Source: Muricea muricata (lineage: Eukaryota; Cnidaria; Anthozoa; Malacalcyonacea; Plexauridae). Taken from it: a DNA stretch of 64,000 nt. The stretch lies in contig OY979717.1 in NCBI GenBank assembly GCA_963855995.1, positions 28,663,746 to 28,727,745 of the forward strand, in the 5' to 3' direction. This document shows positions 43,749 to 53,633 of the stretch, piece by piece. The position numbers and the translations under genes were made by a program. Under the pieces are notes generated by a model that had not been told where the DNA came from, did no database searches, and was given only the letters and a program-made list of their open reading frames with translations. The first letter of the stretch is position 1. Every line of letters begins with the position of its first letter.

Positions 43749-45329
43749 TGTTGTAAATTCATATAATCCAGTTGGTGTAGTGAATGCTGTCTTTTTTCTT
43801 GACTCTTCGGGAAGGGGAACTTGCCAATAACCTCTTGTCAGGTCGATTGTCGAAAGATATCTCGCTCGTCCGAGTCAATCAATAATGTCGTCAATTCGTG
43901 CCATTGGATAAGCATCAAACTTCGAGATACTGTTGACCTTCCTGAAATCCACACAAAATCTCTGTGTGCCATCTTTTTTTGGTACCGTCACTACTGGTGA
44001 CGTCCAGTCACTTTTGGAAGGTTGTACTACTCCCATCTCTTCCATTCTCTGGACTTCTTTCATCATTTCGTCCCGCTGAGCGTATGGTATTCTATATGGC
44101 ACTTGGCGCACCGGATTTTCCGTACCGGTTTCGATGCTGTGTTCTGCCATGTCAGTGCGACCAGGTTTGTCTTGCAAGACATCATTGAACTCCTCCAAGA
44201 GTAGTTCCATTTCCTCTTTCTGCTTTTGCGATAGTTTACTGCTTATCTTCACTTTCCCTCCATTCTCATTTAGACGTGGTAGCTCTGGTATGGTTTCGCC
44301 ATCGTCGGTGTCGCATTCAAGGTCAACTTCTTCAAAGAAACTCGTCCCGTGCGGTGTATGCCATTTACGAAGGATGTTGACATGGTATATCTTTGTACTT
44401 CTTCTTTTACCAACCGTTTCAATCTCGTAGTTCACAGTTCCGACTTTGCGTTTCACTTTGTAGGGGCCTTTCCACCCAGCCTTTAGCTTGTTAGAACTGG
44501 TTGGCAGCAGAATGAGGACTTCGTCTCCTTCACTAAACTCTCGAACCCTGGCATTTTTGTCGTACCATTTCTTCTGACGTTCCTGAGCTCTTGCTAGATT
44601 GGTCTGGGCTATCTCCATCGTCTGCGATATTCTTTCTCTCATCTTAAGCACGTACGATACAACACTTTCAGAACTTTTCGTTTCCGCTTCCCACGATTCT
44701 CTAAGAATATCGAGTGGGCCACGAACATGTCTGCCAAACAACAGTTCAAATGGAGAAAACCCAGTCGATTCGTTTGGCACTTCTCTATACGCAAAGAGCA
44801 AGTATGGAAGCCAACTGTCCCACTCGGTTGGGTCATCTTTCGCCATCTTCTTTAACATTGACTTAAGCGTGCTATTGAAACGTTCCACCAAACCATCGGT
44901 TTGGGGATGGTATGGACTTGTTCGTATCGGCTCTATTTTCAACATACGGTATACTTCCTTTAGCAGCTGTGATGTGAAATTAGATCCCTGGTCAGTAAGT
45001 ATCTCCGTAGGCACACCCATTCGTGAGAAGAACTTCCCCAACTCTTCGGCAATCGTTTCGGCCTCGATATTCTTCAGCGGCACAGCCTCTGGATATCTTG
45101 TGCTGTAATCACATATTACAAGAATGAACTTATTCCCAGACTTGCTTCGTATTAATGGACCAACAATATCCATCGCTATTCTCTGAAACGGCTCTTCTAT
45201 GATTGGCAGCGATACCAAATGGGCATGTTTTCCACTTTTCCGTCCACCGGACTTTTGACAGGCTTCGCACGACTTACAATGTTGGCTTACATCATGAATA
45301 ATTCCTGGCCAATAGAATCTTGATAACAA
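43749..45329 (-). pseudogene. Integrase followed by reverse transcriptase N-terminus of the Gypsy element
   Basis: Starts with the integrase zinc-binding region (HCKSCEACQKSG), then the DDE core: AMDIVGP (first Asp), LTDQGSNFTS (second), RTSPYHPQTDGLVERFN (Glu), and a C-terminal chromatin or DNA-binding part (DEVLILLPTSSNKLKAGWKG, IYHVNILRKWH). The frame then continues without a break into the reverse transcriptase fingers (GVVQPSKSDWTSPVV, PKKDGTQRFCVDFRKVN). A TGA at 43875-43877 interrupts the palm region, and in-frame sequence resumes after it (LSTIDLTRGYWQVPL). Integrase thus precedes reverse transcriptase within one polyprotein. Confidence 0.9.
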
Positions 45330-45334
45330 ACGAT

Positions 45335-45691
45335 CTAAAGTTTTTTTGCTCCCAGATGACCACCCATCGGTACGTCATGAGCCAAATCTAGTGCCACTTT
45401 ACGACATTTTCTAGGTATAACCAACTGTTCAACAGTTCTCGAGTCATCCTCGTGACTATCCTTTGGTCGCCATTTCCGGTTTATCAACCCATTTCGTTGG
45501 AAGAATTTTCCTGTATTTCCTGTTGTTGTACCTTCTCTAACCAGCTTCCGAATTGATTCTAACGTCGAGTCACTTTCCTGCAGTTTCTGAAATTCTTCTT
45601 TGTCCATATTCAATATGGTGGTAGTGTTTTGAGCTTGAGTTTCCTGGTCTTTATTTTCCTGTGAACACGTAGATTCCGTTGTCTCAGGCAT
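45335..45691 (-). pseudogene. Pol segment between protease and integrase
   Basis: Encodes a linker, then FQKLQESDSTLESIRKLV and RKVALDLAHDVPMGGHLGAKK, the usual lead-in to the integrase zinc finger. The frame is lost at an A7 run (45342-45348): one base less than needed to continue into the integrase. Homopolymer slippage, or a sequencing error, is the likely cause. Confidence 0.8.
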
Positions 45692-45879
45692 TTCTTCTTT
45701 TTTCTTAGTATCGTCATCATGCTTCCCTGGTGCGACGGTTTGTGTTCTTCCGTGGTATAAGGCCTTTGCTGCACGTTTTTGTTTCTTTGTCTTTCGTGGC
45801 TTCGACTTGCCTTGAAAGATACTGTCGTCGAACCGGTTTAGTACAACTGATTCTTCATTTTCCTCCTCGCTTTCGGTTG

Positions 45880-46275
45880 TCAGTGGCCTTGGTTTGACTC
45901 CAGATGTAATTTCTTTGGAAGAGCAGCTGCTTCTTCTTTCTCTTTCTTCCTTCTTTGTATCCGTGTCAGGGCAGCATACGCCTCTTGTTCTCGGACAGCT
46001 AATTCCAGCAGGTTGCCAATATCTCGCCCCAAAAGCACAGGTCTAGGTAGCGAAGGAGATACTCCAGCACGAACATGGTATAGCTTGCCATCAATGTTGA
46101 TCTCTATATTAGCTGTTGGATAAACGGCCAAGTCGCCATGGGCACACTTAATCTGTAACTGATCGTCCGTGTTTATTTTCTCTGGTGCGACCAATGCCTG
46201 ATGTACCAATGTACACGAAGCTCCTGAATCCACCAATAGCTCTGCCGGCTTGCCTTCAACTAACCCTTGACACAT
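45880..46275 (-). pseudogene. Aspartic protease segment of the Gypsy element
   Basis: Contains the retropepsin active site LLVDSGASCTLVH, the flap-region KCAHGDLAVYPTANIEI, and the conserved hydrophobic-Gly turn PRPVLLGRDIGNLLEL. Retropepsins cleave gag-pol as homodimers. The segment itself is unbroken, but its joins to gag and the pol linker are not in one frame. Confidence 0.85.
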
Positions 46276-46369
46276 ATATTCTCTCTCCCTTGATTCTGTA
46301 TTTTCTACTGACGCCCCAATCGATGGACTTCTGGTATTATCGTAGAAATAATTTCCCGTGTTATTCCGT

Positions 46370-47484
46370 CCGCTACCCCTTTTTGCTGGGAAGGAACATT
46401 TGCTTGCAATATGTCCAATCTTTCCACAGTTATAGCATGTCAGTTGGGTTTCACGTTTTTGATGCAGGTCACTTCGCTTCCGGTCATCTCTTAATTCTCC
46501 AGATCACGAACCATCCCTTTTTCCTTGTATGTGTCTGCAGTCCCGTGCTAAATGACCCGGTTTTCCACAATTCAAACATTTTCGGACGCCTCGCCGAAAT
46601 AATATCATCTGCCAATGTCGCGGCATCTTCTGAGGTCTTGGGCTTCCGTTCTCTCACACGTAGCTGCAACTCTTTTGGCATAGCATTCACCAGTTGTTCT
46701 CGGATGATAACATTCACTAGACCTTCTTTAGTCCGTTCCGTTGGCTTTAACCATTTTGCTGCAAGATCTTTTAACCGTACTTCTGTTTCAACATAGCTCT
46801 CGTCTATTTTCTTCTTGGTATTTCGGAATCGTTGTCGATACGTTTCTTCATTTATGTTTTCTTCTGGCTTGCTTCACTTCTTCAAATTCCTTAGATTTGG
46901 CTGCATCCATGTTGGCGTAAGCAGCTTGTGCTTTTCCTGTTAACAGAGGGGCTAACCTTAACACCCAGACATCATCCGGCCATTTGTATGCATTAGCTAC
47001 TCTCTCAAACATTGTCAAGAAATGTTCGATATCGTCCGTCTCAGTTTAATTTCTGCAGTCGCGCTTCTCGCGGTTTTCCGTACTCTCCCCTCTCCGCCGA
47101 CCCCGAATCTCCACTTGGAAGGCTCGCTTTTATTTGTTCAAACCATTCCCTCTTTTCTCTCTCGTGCTGCTCGAGCCAAAAGCGTTTTTCTTCTTCTTCT
47201 TTCTGTAACCGCTCTGCGAATATTCTCCTTTCCTCCGACAGTCTTTCATCTCGTTCTCTAGCTTCAGCTATACGAATTTCTTCACGTCTATTATCTTCGT
47301 CTTGTCCCTTCGTAGTAATCGCTTCGATAATTTTCAAAAATTGTTGATCACGCATTTCCTGACGTTGTTTTTCTTCTTTTTTTTCGTCCATAAAAAATTT
47401 CAATAGTTCTGTCATCGTACCTCCCTCTGATGTATCGTCCGTGTCGCCTGATTCTTTCGTTCGCTTGCTTCTCGTCTCCGCCAT
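46370..47484 (-). pseudogene. Gag of the Gypsy element with two zinc knuckles
   Basis: The N-terminus (47484-47041) begins MAETRSKRTKESGDTDD, followed by a long charged coiled coil (KEEKQRQEMRDQQF, RDERLSEERRIFAERLQKEE). A capsid-like region follows (WPDDVWVLRLAPLLTGKAQ). Two CCHC knuckles are readable in different frames: CLNCGKPGHLARDC (about 46545-46586) and CYNCGKIGHIASKC (about 46399-46440). At least three frame changes disrupt the gene (near 47040, 46860 and 46590). Confidence 0.82.
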
Positions 47485-47622
47485 AACGCTATAATATTTC
47501 GCTCAATAATTGCCGTATTCGCACAACAAATGTAAACAATGTCGCATATATTTTCCCGTGGGCTTCACGTACTGACAATTTTATCTTCAGTGAATTCTGC
47601 TAGTCGCCTACTATCGACAGTA

Positions 47623-47639
47623 TCCCACTTCTGACACCA
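47623..47639 (-). other. Primer-binding site, tRNA-Leu type
   Basis: On the plus strand the 17 bases TCCCACTTCTGACACCA equal the 3' end of animal tRNA-Leu (CAG-type), including the CCA. On the element's own strand it reads TGGTGTCAGAAGTGGGA, two bases inside the 5' LTR. Reverse transcription would be primed by tRNA-Leu. Confidence 0.8.
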
Positions 47640-47641
47640 TA

Positions 47642-47850
47642 TGTGACAAGTTTTCAAGAAAACATCAAAAGTTTTTATTAAATATATGATCAAAAGCGAA
47701 TACAAATTTCTACATGTTTACGACTACTCCTTTCTTGTTGACTTAAGCTATTCTTATGCTACTTTTAGTATTAAGTCCCGCCCTCTGAATATCAATATCC
47801 AACGTAAGTTTTTTTTTAAAAAAATAGAATGTCAAATGTCAAATGTCACA
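47642..47850 (-). repeat. 5' LTR of the Gypsy element
   Basis: 209 bp, same ends as the other LTR (TGTGACA...TGTCACA). It carries an extra AAATGTC, giving two tandem copies near the end, which accounts for the 7-bp length difference. Confidence 0.88.
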
Positions 47851-47950
47851 TGCTATGCAAATTATTACCAAAGAAAATGCATCCTATTCATTGTTTTTGA
47901 CAATCACCCCTGGCAGACCGCCAAAACTTAATACATCAACTAACACCCAG

Positions 47951-48092
47951 TTAAAGCCTGACTCTCATATGTCGCAGATGATCGGCGAGTCATTGTCGGT
48001 AATCATTCAAGGAGAAAATTCACAAAGGAGTTTACTCAAGAGTGATTACAGACAATGGTTGTCGCAGATGTCGGCGACATATGAGGCTTTAA
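47951..48092. mobile_element. MITE with TTAA target duplication
   Basis: TTAA (47951-47954) and TTAA (48089-48092) bracket a 134-bp inverted-repeat element with ends AGCCTGACTCTCATATGTCG and CGACATATGAGGCT. The arms also share GATTACAGACAATGGTTGTC-type sequence mirrored by GACTCATTGTCGGTAATC. The TTAA duplication indicates a Kolobok- or piggyBac-type transposase in trans; the AG start favours Kolobok. Confidence 0.75.
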
Positions 48093-48101
48093 TCATTACA
48101 A

Positions 48102-49480
48102 TTGCATGAGTCATCCACTACCAACAAGTTCTCACTTCTGGAGGATCGAGTTGTTCAAGACCAGATTGTTAATGCAGCTGTCGAAGAAAATGAGAAAGTT
48201 ATTTCAACAATTTCACAGTCTGTTGATGAAGTCGAAAATAAATCTGGAAATGACAATACATCACAGTTGGAAATAAATCAGCTAATCCAAAAACATTCTT
48301 ATCTTTGGCGACTCAATGACTAAAGGTTTACGATCTGATCTTTTGTCCAAATTAACCAAACATCGTGTTTAAGCTAAAACTTTCCCGGGTGGTACAATAG
48401 ACGACATACTACATACATTACATGATTCCTTCTTTCAAGAAGAAACCCAGGACACATTATTGTTCATGCCGGTACAAATAACCTAAAGAACAACGCACCA
48501 AAAAAATATGTGTGACCATAACACATTAGCCCGCCGGAAAAGTTAGACAAATCTGTCCAGAAGCTAAGGTTCCCATTTCATCCATAATAACGAGAAACGA
48601 CAAAAAGCAAGGTACGATCCCTACATTAAATAACAATGTTGAACAAATGTGTAGGCAGCATAGCATTCGATTTATTTGAATAAGAAAGGTAATTCAATTC
48701 TAGCACAAAATTTTAAATCATATATTCAAAGTTTTCAACTATGATTATATTCAAGACAATGGCACGTCAAACCTAGATTTGACCTCTGAATGTATAGTTA
48801 ATTTGGAAATGAATTCACCTCAGGACACTTTAAAGAAATTAAAAGGGTCTAGAGTAACGCATTTAAATATAGCCTTTATTTCCAAACACTTAGATGAATT
48901 AAAAGTCCTAATGAAAAATAAGTTGGTGGATGTATAAGGTCTAAATGAAACAAGACTTGATGCGTCAATAAGTAATAGTGAAATTGAAATTCTAGGTTAT
49001 ACTTTATTTAAATTGTACTTTAATTGTGACTTAAATTGTTATCTCCTTGGGGATAATCTGTCTGTCAATTCTAGAGAGCCACGGGTATGCGGGTATCACC
49101 CGTGAGGAAAGTTTGCAAAATGTAATGTAATGTAATCATAAATGGGCAGCCATTGAAGAAGGTTTCATGTCCACACACTGCATAATGTTTCCAAAACGCC
49201 AACAGAACAAAAAATCACTAAATAATGATCTATTCCAGAAATCATGCATTCTTGCTGAAAAAATAGTGATCAAGATTCATTCTGATTTTCAGTTTAAAAA
49301 ACCCAACTTTACAACATTTTGAGGAAGGTTTGCAAACCTTTAAAATGTTGCCCGGAGGAAACTCGAATGCTTTTTGCAACTCGGAGTTCTAGTAAATTAT
49401 ATGAAATCTTGAATCTATTTCAACTCCCTCAAGTCATCAAGGAGCATACTAGAGTTACTGATAATCATGAATGACATTGA
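48102..49480 (+). pseudogene. LINE relic: ORF1 esterase-like and ORF2 endonuclease fragments
   Basis: Read rightward: a charged helical stretch (VVQDQIVNAAVEENEKVIST), then ILIFGDSMTKGLRSDLLSKL and FPGGTIDDIL, the first blocks of the SGNH/GDSL esterase found in CR1-like ORF1. HLNKKGNSILAQNFKSYI-type sequence near 48680 is its end. At 48830-49010, KLKGSRVTHLNIAFISKHLD, then GLNETRLDASISNSEIEI and GYTLF, start the APE-type endonuclease of ORF2. LFQLPQVIKEHTRVTDN near 49420-49450 is its later part. Many stops and frame changes; the region between about 49010 and 49400 is barely recognisable. Confidence 0.65.
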
Positions 49481-49488
49481 TATTCGAG

Positions 49489-49860
49489 CTACCAACAGAC
49501 CAGAAAAACTATTGAATTCTGGATATTACACTGGCCATTTTTATACACAGGAATTACTCTAGCAATTTTCCATTCATCAGGAAAAGAAAATAGAGTAATA
49601 GCCTGATTAAAAATAAGTATCAGTGAATCTGAAATGACCGGTGCAGCTAATTTAATGATTTTGCATGCAATTTTATCAATTTTAGTGACTTTATTGCTGG
49701 AAAGTCCATGTAAAAGGTATAAGAGATATGACTGACATGTAAAAGGTATAAGAGATATGACTGACATGTAAAAGGTATAAGAGATATGATAGATTGGGCC
49801 AATGTTTGAAAAAATATCCATTAAAATTAAATCATCTGCAACATCTTCATGATCTGTTAA
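49489..49860 (-). pseudogene. LINE reverse-transcriptase fragment, left piece
   Basis: On the minus strand LTDHEDVADD is followed by IFSNIGPIYH and, after a 29-bp tandem triplication, SSNKVTKIDKIACKIIKLAA, ISDSLILIFNQAI and FPDEWKIARVIPVYKNG: the linker and N-terminal fingers of a CR1/L2-type reverse transcriptase. It ends abruptly near 49489. Its upstream part is the piece at 53253-53460, separated by the TTAA foldback element. Confidence 0.75.
49708..49790. repeat. 29-bp tandem triplication inside the LINE relic
   Basis: ATGTAAAAGGTATAAGAGAT plus ATGACTGAC is repeated nearly three times. It adds about two extra 29-base units to the LINE and would by itself shift the reading frame. Confidence 0.85.
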
Positions 49861-50250
49861 AGTGCATATGGCATAATCACCATTTTTTTTTCAAAAATTC
49901 ATCGTGACGAGACGATTCGAATGAAATATACCATTCTTCGAACAGATAAATACTTCTAGAGATATCTGGGTTCAAAGTTGAGCTTTTGAAATCATGGCCG
50001 GGCGAAAAGAGGCTGGGTCGAATTAGCTCTGTGACGTCATAACCGGGAACACGTCTCAATACCGCATATAAAAACAATACAAAAATATAGTCATGTTCGA
50101 GGCGAAAAATAGCCAAAAATAATTACTTTTGAGGGATATTTGTTTGTATATAAACTTGCACGTTCAATTCGACTGAAAACCCATCATTGTACTTTGGAAA
50201 CTGAAGAAAATAACTCAAATTAAGAGATTTGAGTCAAATGCAACGTTAGC

Positions 50251-50727
50251 ATTAGTTTGTAGTGTCGCCCACGCGGAAAATTGGTCAACTTTGGAACAAT
50301 TTCAAGCACGATAAGAAGAGATATTTTAATAAACCTTTTAGGAAATAGACTCACCTAGATTTATTTTTAATTGCGCCGCAAATACTATTAATTTTTAATT
50401 TCCTCTTGGCAGCCAACACTTGTACATTATCAGCTTATCATCTGTTTTGGTTTATTCGCTTTAACACGCCTTAATGATCGTGACACTAATCCTAATTGCT
50501 TTTCCGCCTCGCCTTTACTAGCTAGCGTATAAAATAACTTGTAAATATTAATAACTAGACAGTCTTCGCTTATGCTCTCGCAAGTATAATCAAACTTTGT
50601 AGTATGTTAGAATTTCCATAGGTTCAAGATTAGTAAAATTATATAAAGAAAATTTATTAGTGTTTGAGTATTTATCTGCGAACTCGTAAACGTCAAATCC
50701 AGCAACAAGATTCTACTCGCGCTAAAT
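50251..50727 (+). repeat. Probable 5' LTR of an inserted Gypsy fragment
   Basis: Starts TGTAGTGTCGCCCACGCGG where the foldback arm loses pairing, contains a TATA-like GCGTATAAAATAAC at about 50525, and ends before the primer site at 50728. No second LTR exists, so the left boundary rests on arm pairing and the TG start, and the right on the primer site. Confidence 0.5.
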
Positions 50728-50744
50728 TGGTGACCCCGACGAGA
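50728..50744 (+). other. Primer-binding site of the Gypsy fragment
   Basis: TGGTGACCCCGACGAGA begins with TGG, the complement of the tRNA CCA end, 37 bases ahead of gag. The TGGTGACCCCGACG form is common in animal Gypsy elements; I do not assign the tRNA. Confidence 0.6.
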
Positions 50745-50764
50745 AATTTTACTGTTCCTGAACC

Positions 50765-51680
50765 ATGTCATTGGAAATTTCACAACAAGCAAGTTCGTCT
50801 GACGCCGAGTCCATTCCTCAACCTACACCACCACTTACCGCCGCTGTCAGCATCAAGCTCCCTCCATACTGGTCAAACGATCCTGCTCTTTGGTTTTCTC
50901 AAGTCGAAGCACAGTTTACCACACGCGGAATCACGTCAGAAACAACAAAATACGCACATGTCGTTGGCTCTCTTCAACATGAGGTCGCCCAAGAAGTACG
51001 AGATCTCTTGATAAATCCTCCAGCTGAAAATCCGTACACCCGACTGAAGTCAGAACTTGTCAAACGCACGTCTGCTTCGGAACAACAACGGCTGCACCAA
51101 TTGCTAAACGCGGAACAATTGGGAGACCGAAAACCAACCCAACTCCTGCGCCGAATGCAACAGTTACTTGGCGAAAGGCAACTCGAGCCTTCAATTATGA
51201 CGCAACTATTTTTACAACGCCTTCCAACAAATGCACAAGCTGTGCATCTTAGCCTCGTCCAAGGACACTTTGGATACGGAAAGTTTGGCGAAGCTGGCAG
51301 ACAAGATCCTGGAAGTCACACCAACTCACTCCACAACCCCAACCCTCTCCACCGTAGCTCCACCCTCAACACCACAACCTAACCCATCCAACGAACTACG
51401 AGAACTCCGTGAGCTGGTATCGCAATTGACCACCACCATCAACAACTTCAGCTCGAACTTTTCTCCATCTCGCCAACCGAGACGTAGTCGAAGCAAGTCA
51501 AATACCCGACGCCACGCCTCACCACATGACCACAACGAGCGTGATCATCTCAACCAGGAACAAGACCCTCCTCCTCATGTTTGTTGGTACCATACCAAAT
51601 TCGGTCCCTCTGCGAAGAAGTGTTCCAAACCTTGCTCTTTCACTTCCCAGTCACCGGAAAACTACAGCGCCAGGCGATAA
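50765..51680 (+). pseudogene. Gag of the second Gypsy element, one frameshift
   Basis: Starts MSLEISQQASSSDAES, then the capsid-type block LPPYWSNDPALWFSQVEAQF, RDLLINPPAENPYTRLK, ASEQQRLHQLLNAEQLGDRK and RRMQQLLGERQLEPSIMTQ. Near 51285 the frame shifts: LAKLADKILEVTP, a Pro/Ser-rich linker and the basic RQPRRSRSKSNTRR follow in another frame, ending with the zinc-knuckle variant CWYHTKFGPSAKKCSKPC. This gag type belongs to Gypsy lineages abundant in cnidarians and arthropods, distinct from the Gmr1-like element at 42.8 kb. Confidence 0.8.
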
Positions 51681-52001
51681 ACGCGGCAGAATTGTCTGGC
51701 GTCTTACCCCAAAGCCGCCTGTTCTACGTCACAGATGCCACAACGAAACAACAATTTTTGATCGATACAGGCGCAGAAGTCAGTGTCATACCACCACGAC
51801 CTACCGACCGTACCAACCGACAAGGTTATGATCTTCAGGCAGCCAATTCCTCCAAAATAGCTACCTACGGAACGCGATCCCTAACCCTCAACCTCGGTCT
51901 TCGACGCTCTTTCCCATGGCTTTTTACCCTCGCTGATGTCAACCACGCAATCATTGGTGCAGATTTACTTCGCCATTTCAACCTTTTGGTAGCTGTTTAC
52001 A
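51640..52001 (+). pseudogene. Protease of the second Gypsy element, cut short
   Basis: TGKLQRQAINAAELSG leads to the active site FLIDTGAEVSVIPP, then TYGTRSLTLNLGLRRSFPW and HAIIGADLLRHFNLLV. The retrotransposon match ends at about 51990, where foldback-arm sequence resumes (AAAGGAATTCTTCGCT); the open frame runs on to 52048 by chance. No reverse transcriptase, RNase H or integrase follows, so more than half the element is missing. Confidence 0.75.
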
Positions 52002-52112
52002 AAGGAATTCTTCGCTTTCAAGCTATTAAAGCACATTGGACAAGGTGATATACAGGCATGAATACACAGAACACAAGGATATTAAATCGCTGGCTGAGTA
52101 GGCGCATGAAGA

Positions 52113-52691
52113 GTTAAATGGCGCAAGTATTATAACAATGTTGACTGTGCGTATGTTAATGACCACGAACATTTAGGATATATACTTCCACTAATCGTGT
52201 AAACGTTGTCTGGTTGAAATATTCATTTCTCACAAGCTTTTGACTGGCATGCAGTCTGCAGTCTTCGATGGGTAAATTAAATTTGAAAGCTTGCAACAAT
52301 GAATCTTTATGTGTTTTATACATTGGATATATTATTTATCACTGTATTTCTCTCTCTATATAGCAAATTTTGAGAGTAGAGTAAATGTCAGCATTTAGAC
52401 GAGCTTTTTATTTTCCTGTATCGCATACATCATTGTGCAGCTGCCCAATCTAAACTGTAGTGTTTCTAAATGTTTTTTACCTTTAGGTTTAGTTTTATTA
52501 CTGTATTCGTAAATAAGGTGGTCGTAAAAGCCTAATATGGCCCCTACAGTATACTTTTCAATCTCTTTCTATACCTCACGCAGTCATAATAATGTGTGTA
52601 TACATCAAGATGATGTGTGTACAAATACTGCAAACAACATAAGAAGTCTTTACAGTAACTTCATCAGCGAAAAAAACACGAGTGCTCACTG
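52113..52691. other. Unpaired loop of the TTAA foldback element
   Basis: About 580 bases without an inverted partner and without a recognisable coding segment. It may be what remains of the interior of an autonomous parent element. Confidence 0.45.
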
Positions 52692-53252
52692 TGCTTGCGA
52701 CTTTTTCACGCGTCTACTCAGCTAGCGATTCAATATCTTTGTGTTCTATGTATTCATGCCTGTATATCACCTTGTCCGGTGCTTTTACAGCTTCAGAGCG
52801 AAGAATTCCTTTCTAAATAGACGCGTTATGTGACACATGACGCCTGACTCAATGCCAACGTTGCATGTGACTCAGTTCTCTAAATTTCAGCTGTTTCCTT
52901 CAGTTTCCAAGATACAATGATCAGTTTTCAGTCGCCTTGAATGTACAAGTTCATATACAAACAAATATCTCCCAAAAGTAATTATTTTTGGCTATTTTTT
53001 GCTTAGTATATGACAATATTTTTGTATTGTTTTTATATGCAGTATTGGGACGTGTTCCCGGTATGACGTCACAGAGCTAATTCGACCCAGCCTCTTTTCT
53101 CGCGGTCACAATTTCAAAAACCCAATTTTTGGCGTGTTTGAAGCCGAATATCTCTGGAAGTATTTCTCCGTTCGAAGAATGGTATACAGCATTCGAATCG
53201 TGTTGTTATGGTGGTTTTTTGGAAAAAGAATGGTGATTATGCCATATGCACT

Positions 53253-53460
53253 TTAAATTGTTTTCACCTACACATAACTCATTCATCACAGTTGGTTTGT
53301 TTTGCCTACCTAGCAAGCTGTTTATACTTTTCCAAGCTTTCTTTGGATTAAATTTTCGATCAGAAATTTTCGAGGAATAATAAACTTTTTTTGTCATTTC
53401 TTAGTTTTATATTCACTTTGTTTCTAGTTGTATATTAAGTTACTTGTAAGCAGACCAAAG
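53253..53460 (-). pseudogene. LINE fragment, right (upstream) piece
   Basis: On the minus strand: KKVYYSSKISDRKFNPKKAW, SINSLLGRQNKPTVMNEL and CVGENN, the segment between endonuclease and reverse transcriptase in CR1/L2-like LINEs. It is directly continuous with the piece at 49489-49860 once the foldback element is removed. Upstream of about 53400 the match fades. Confidence 0.72.
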
Positions 53461-53633
53461 CAGATTTTAAGTTACTTGTAAGGAAATTTTAAGTTACTTA
53501 AGTTAACGAGTAGTGCCAAGGTAATTAGCCGCTAACAAAAAGCAGCTAAAGCAAAATTTCTTCATTTTCTGCATGACGAGCTAGAATCATAACTTTTATC
53601 AACATTCGCCATCTTGACTCGATGAAATAAGTG

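Larger units (their letters stand above)
42767..47850 (-). mobile_element. Ty3/Gypsy LTR retrotransposon with integrase before reverse transcriptase (Gmr1-like), defective
   Basis: A 5.1-kb element on the minus strand with short LTRs (42767-42968; 47642-47850) and a 4-bp target duplication TGCT (42763-42766; 47851-47854). Order from its 5' end: LTR, tRNA-Leu-type primer site, gag with two zinc knuckles, aspartic protease, integrase (H2C2 and DDE core), reverse transcriptase, RNase H, polypurine tract, LTR. The integrase-first order is normal for Ty1/Copia, but the sequences are Gypsy-type; that combination defines the Gmr1-like group. Several frameshifts, one nonsense codon and a deletion of the catalytic YxDD region make it inactive. 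Near-identical LTRs and an intact target duplication indicate a young insertion. Confidence 0.88.
49857..53256. mobile_element. Foldback element with TTAA target duplication, Kolobok-like
   Basis: Element 49861-53252 starts AGTGCATATGGCATAATC and ends GATTATGCCATATGCACT, flanked by TTAA (49857-49860 and 53253-53256). The arms pair over about 390 bp at the outer ends (49861-50247 with 52850-53252) and again at 52002-52112 with 52692-52812, leaving a loop of about 580 bases. The left arm is interrupted by a 1.75-kb LTR-gag-protease fragment absent from the right arm. Removing element and one TTAA restores an unbroken LINE frame (GENN|LTDHEDVAD), which proves an insertion. No transposase is encoded. 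Confidence 0.88.

Noticed and set aside
49857-53256. piggyBac as source of the TTAA foldback element
   Set aside because: The TTAA duplication fits, but piggyBac ends begin with CCC; AGTGCAT ends suit Kolobok better. Not proven without an autonomous partner.
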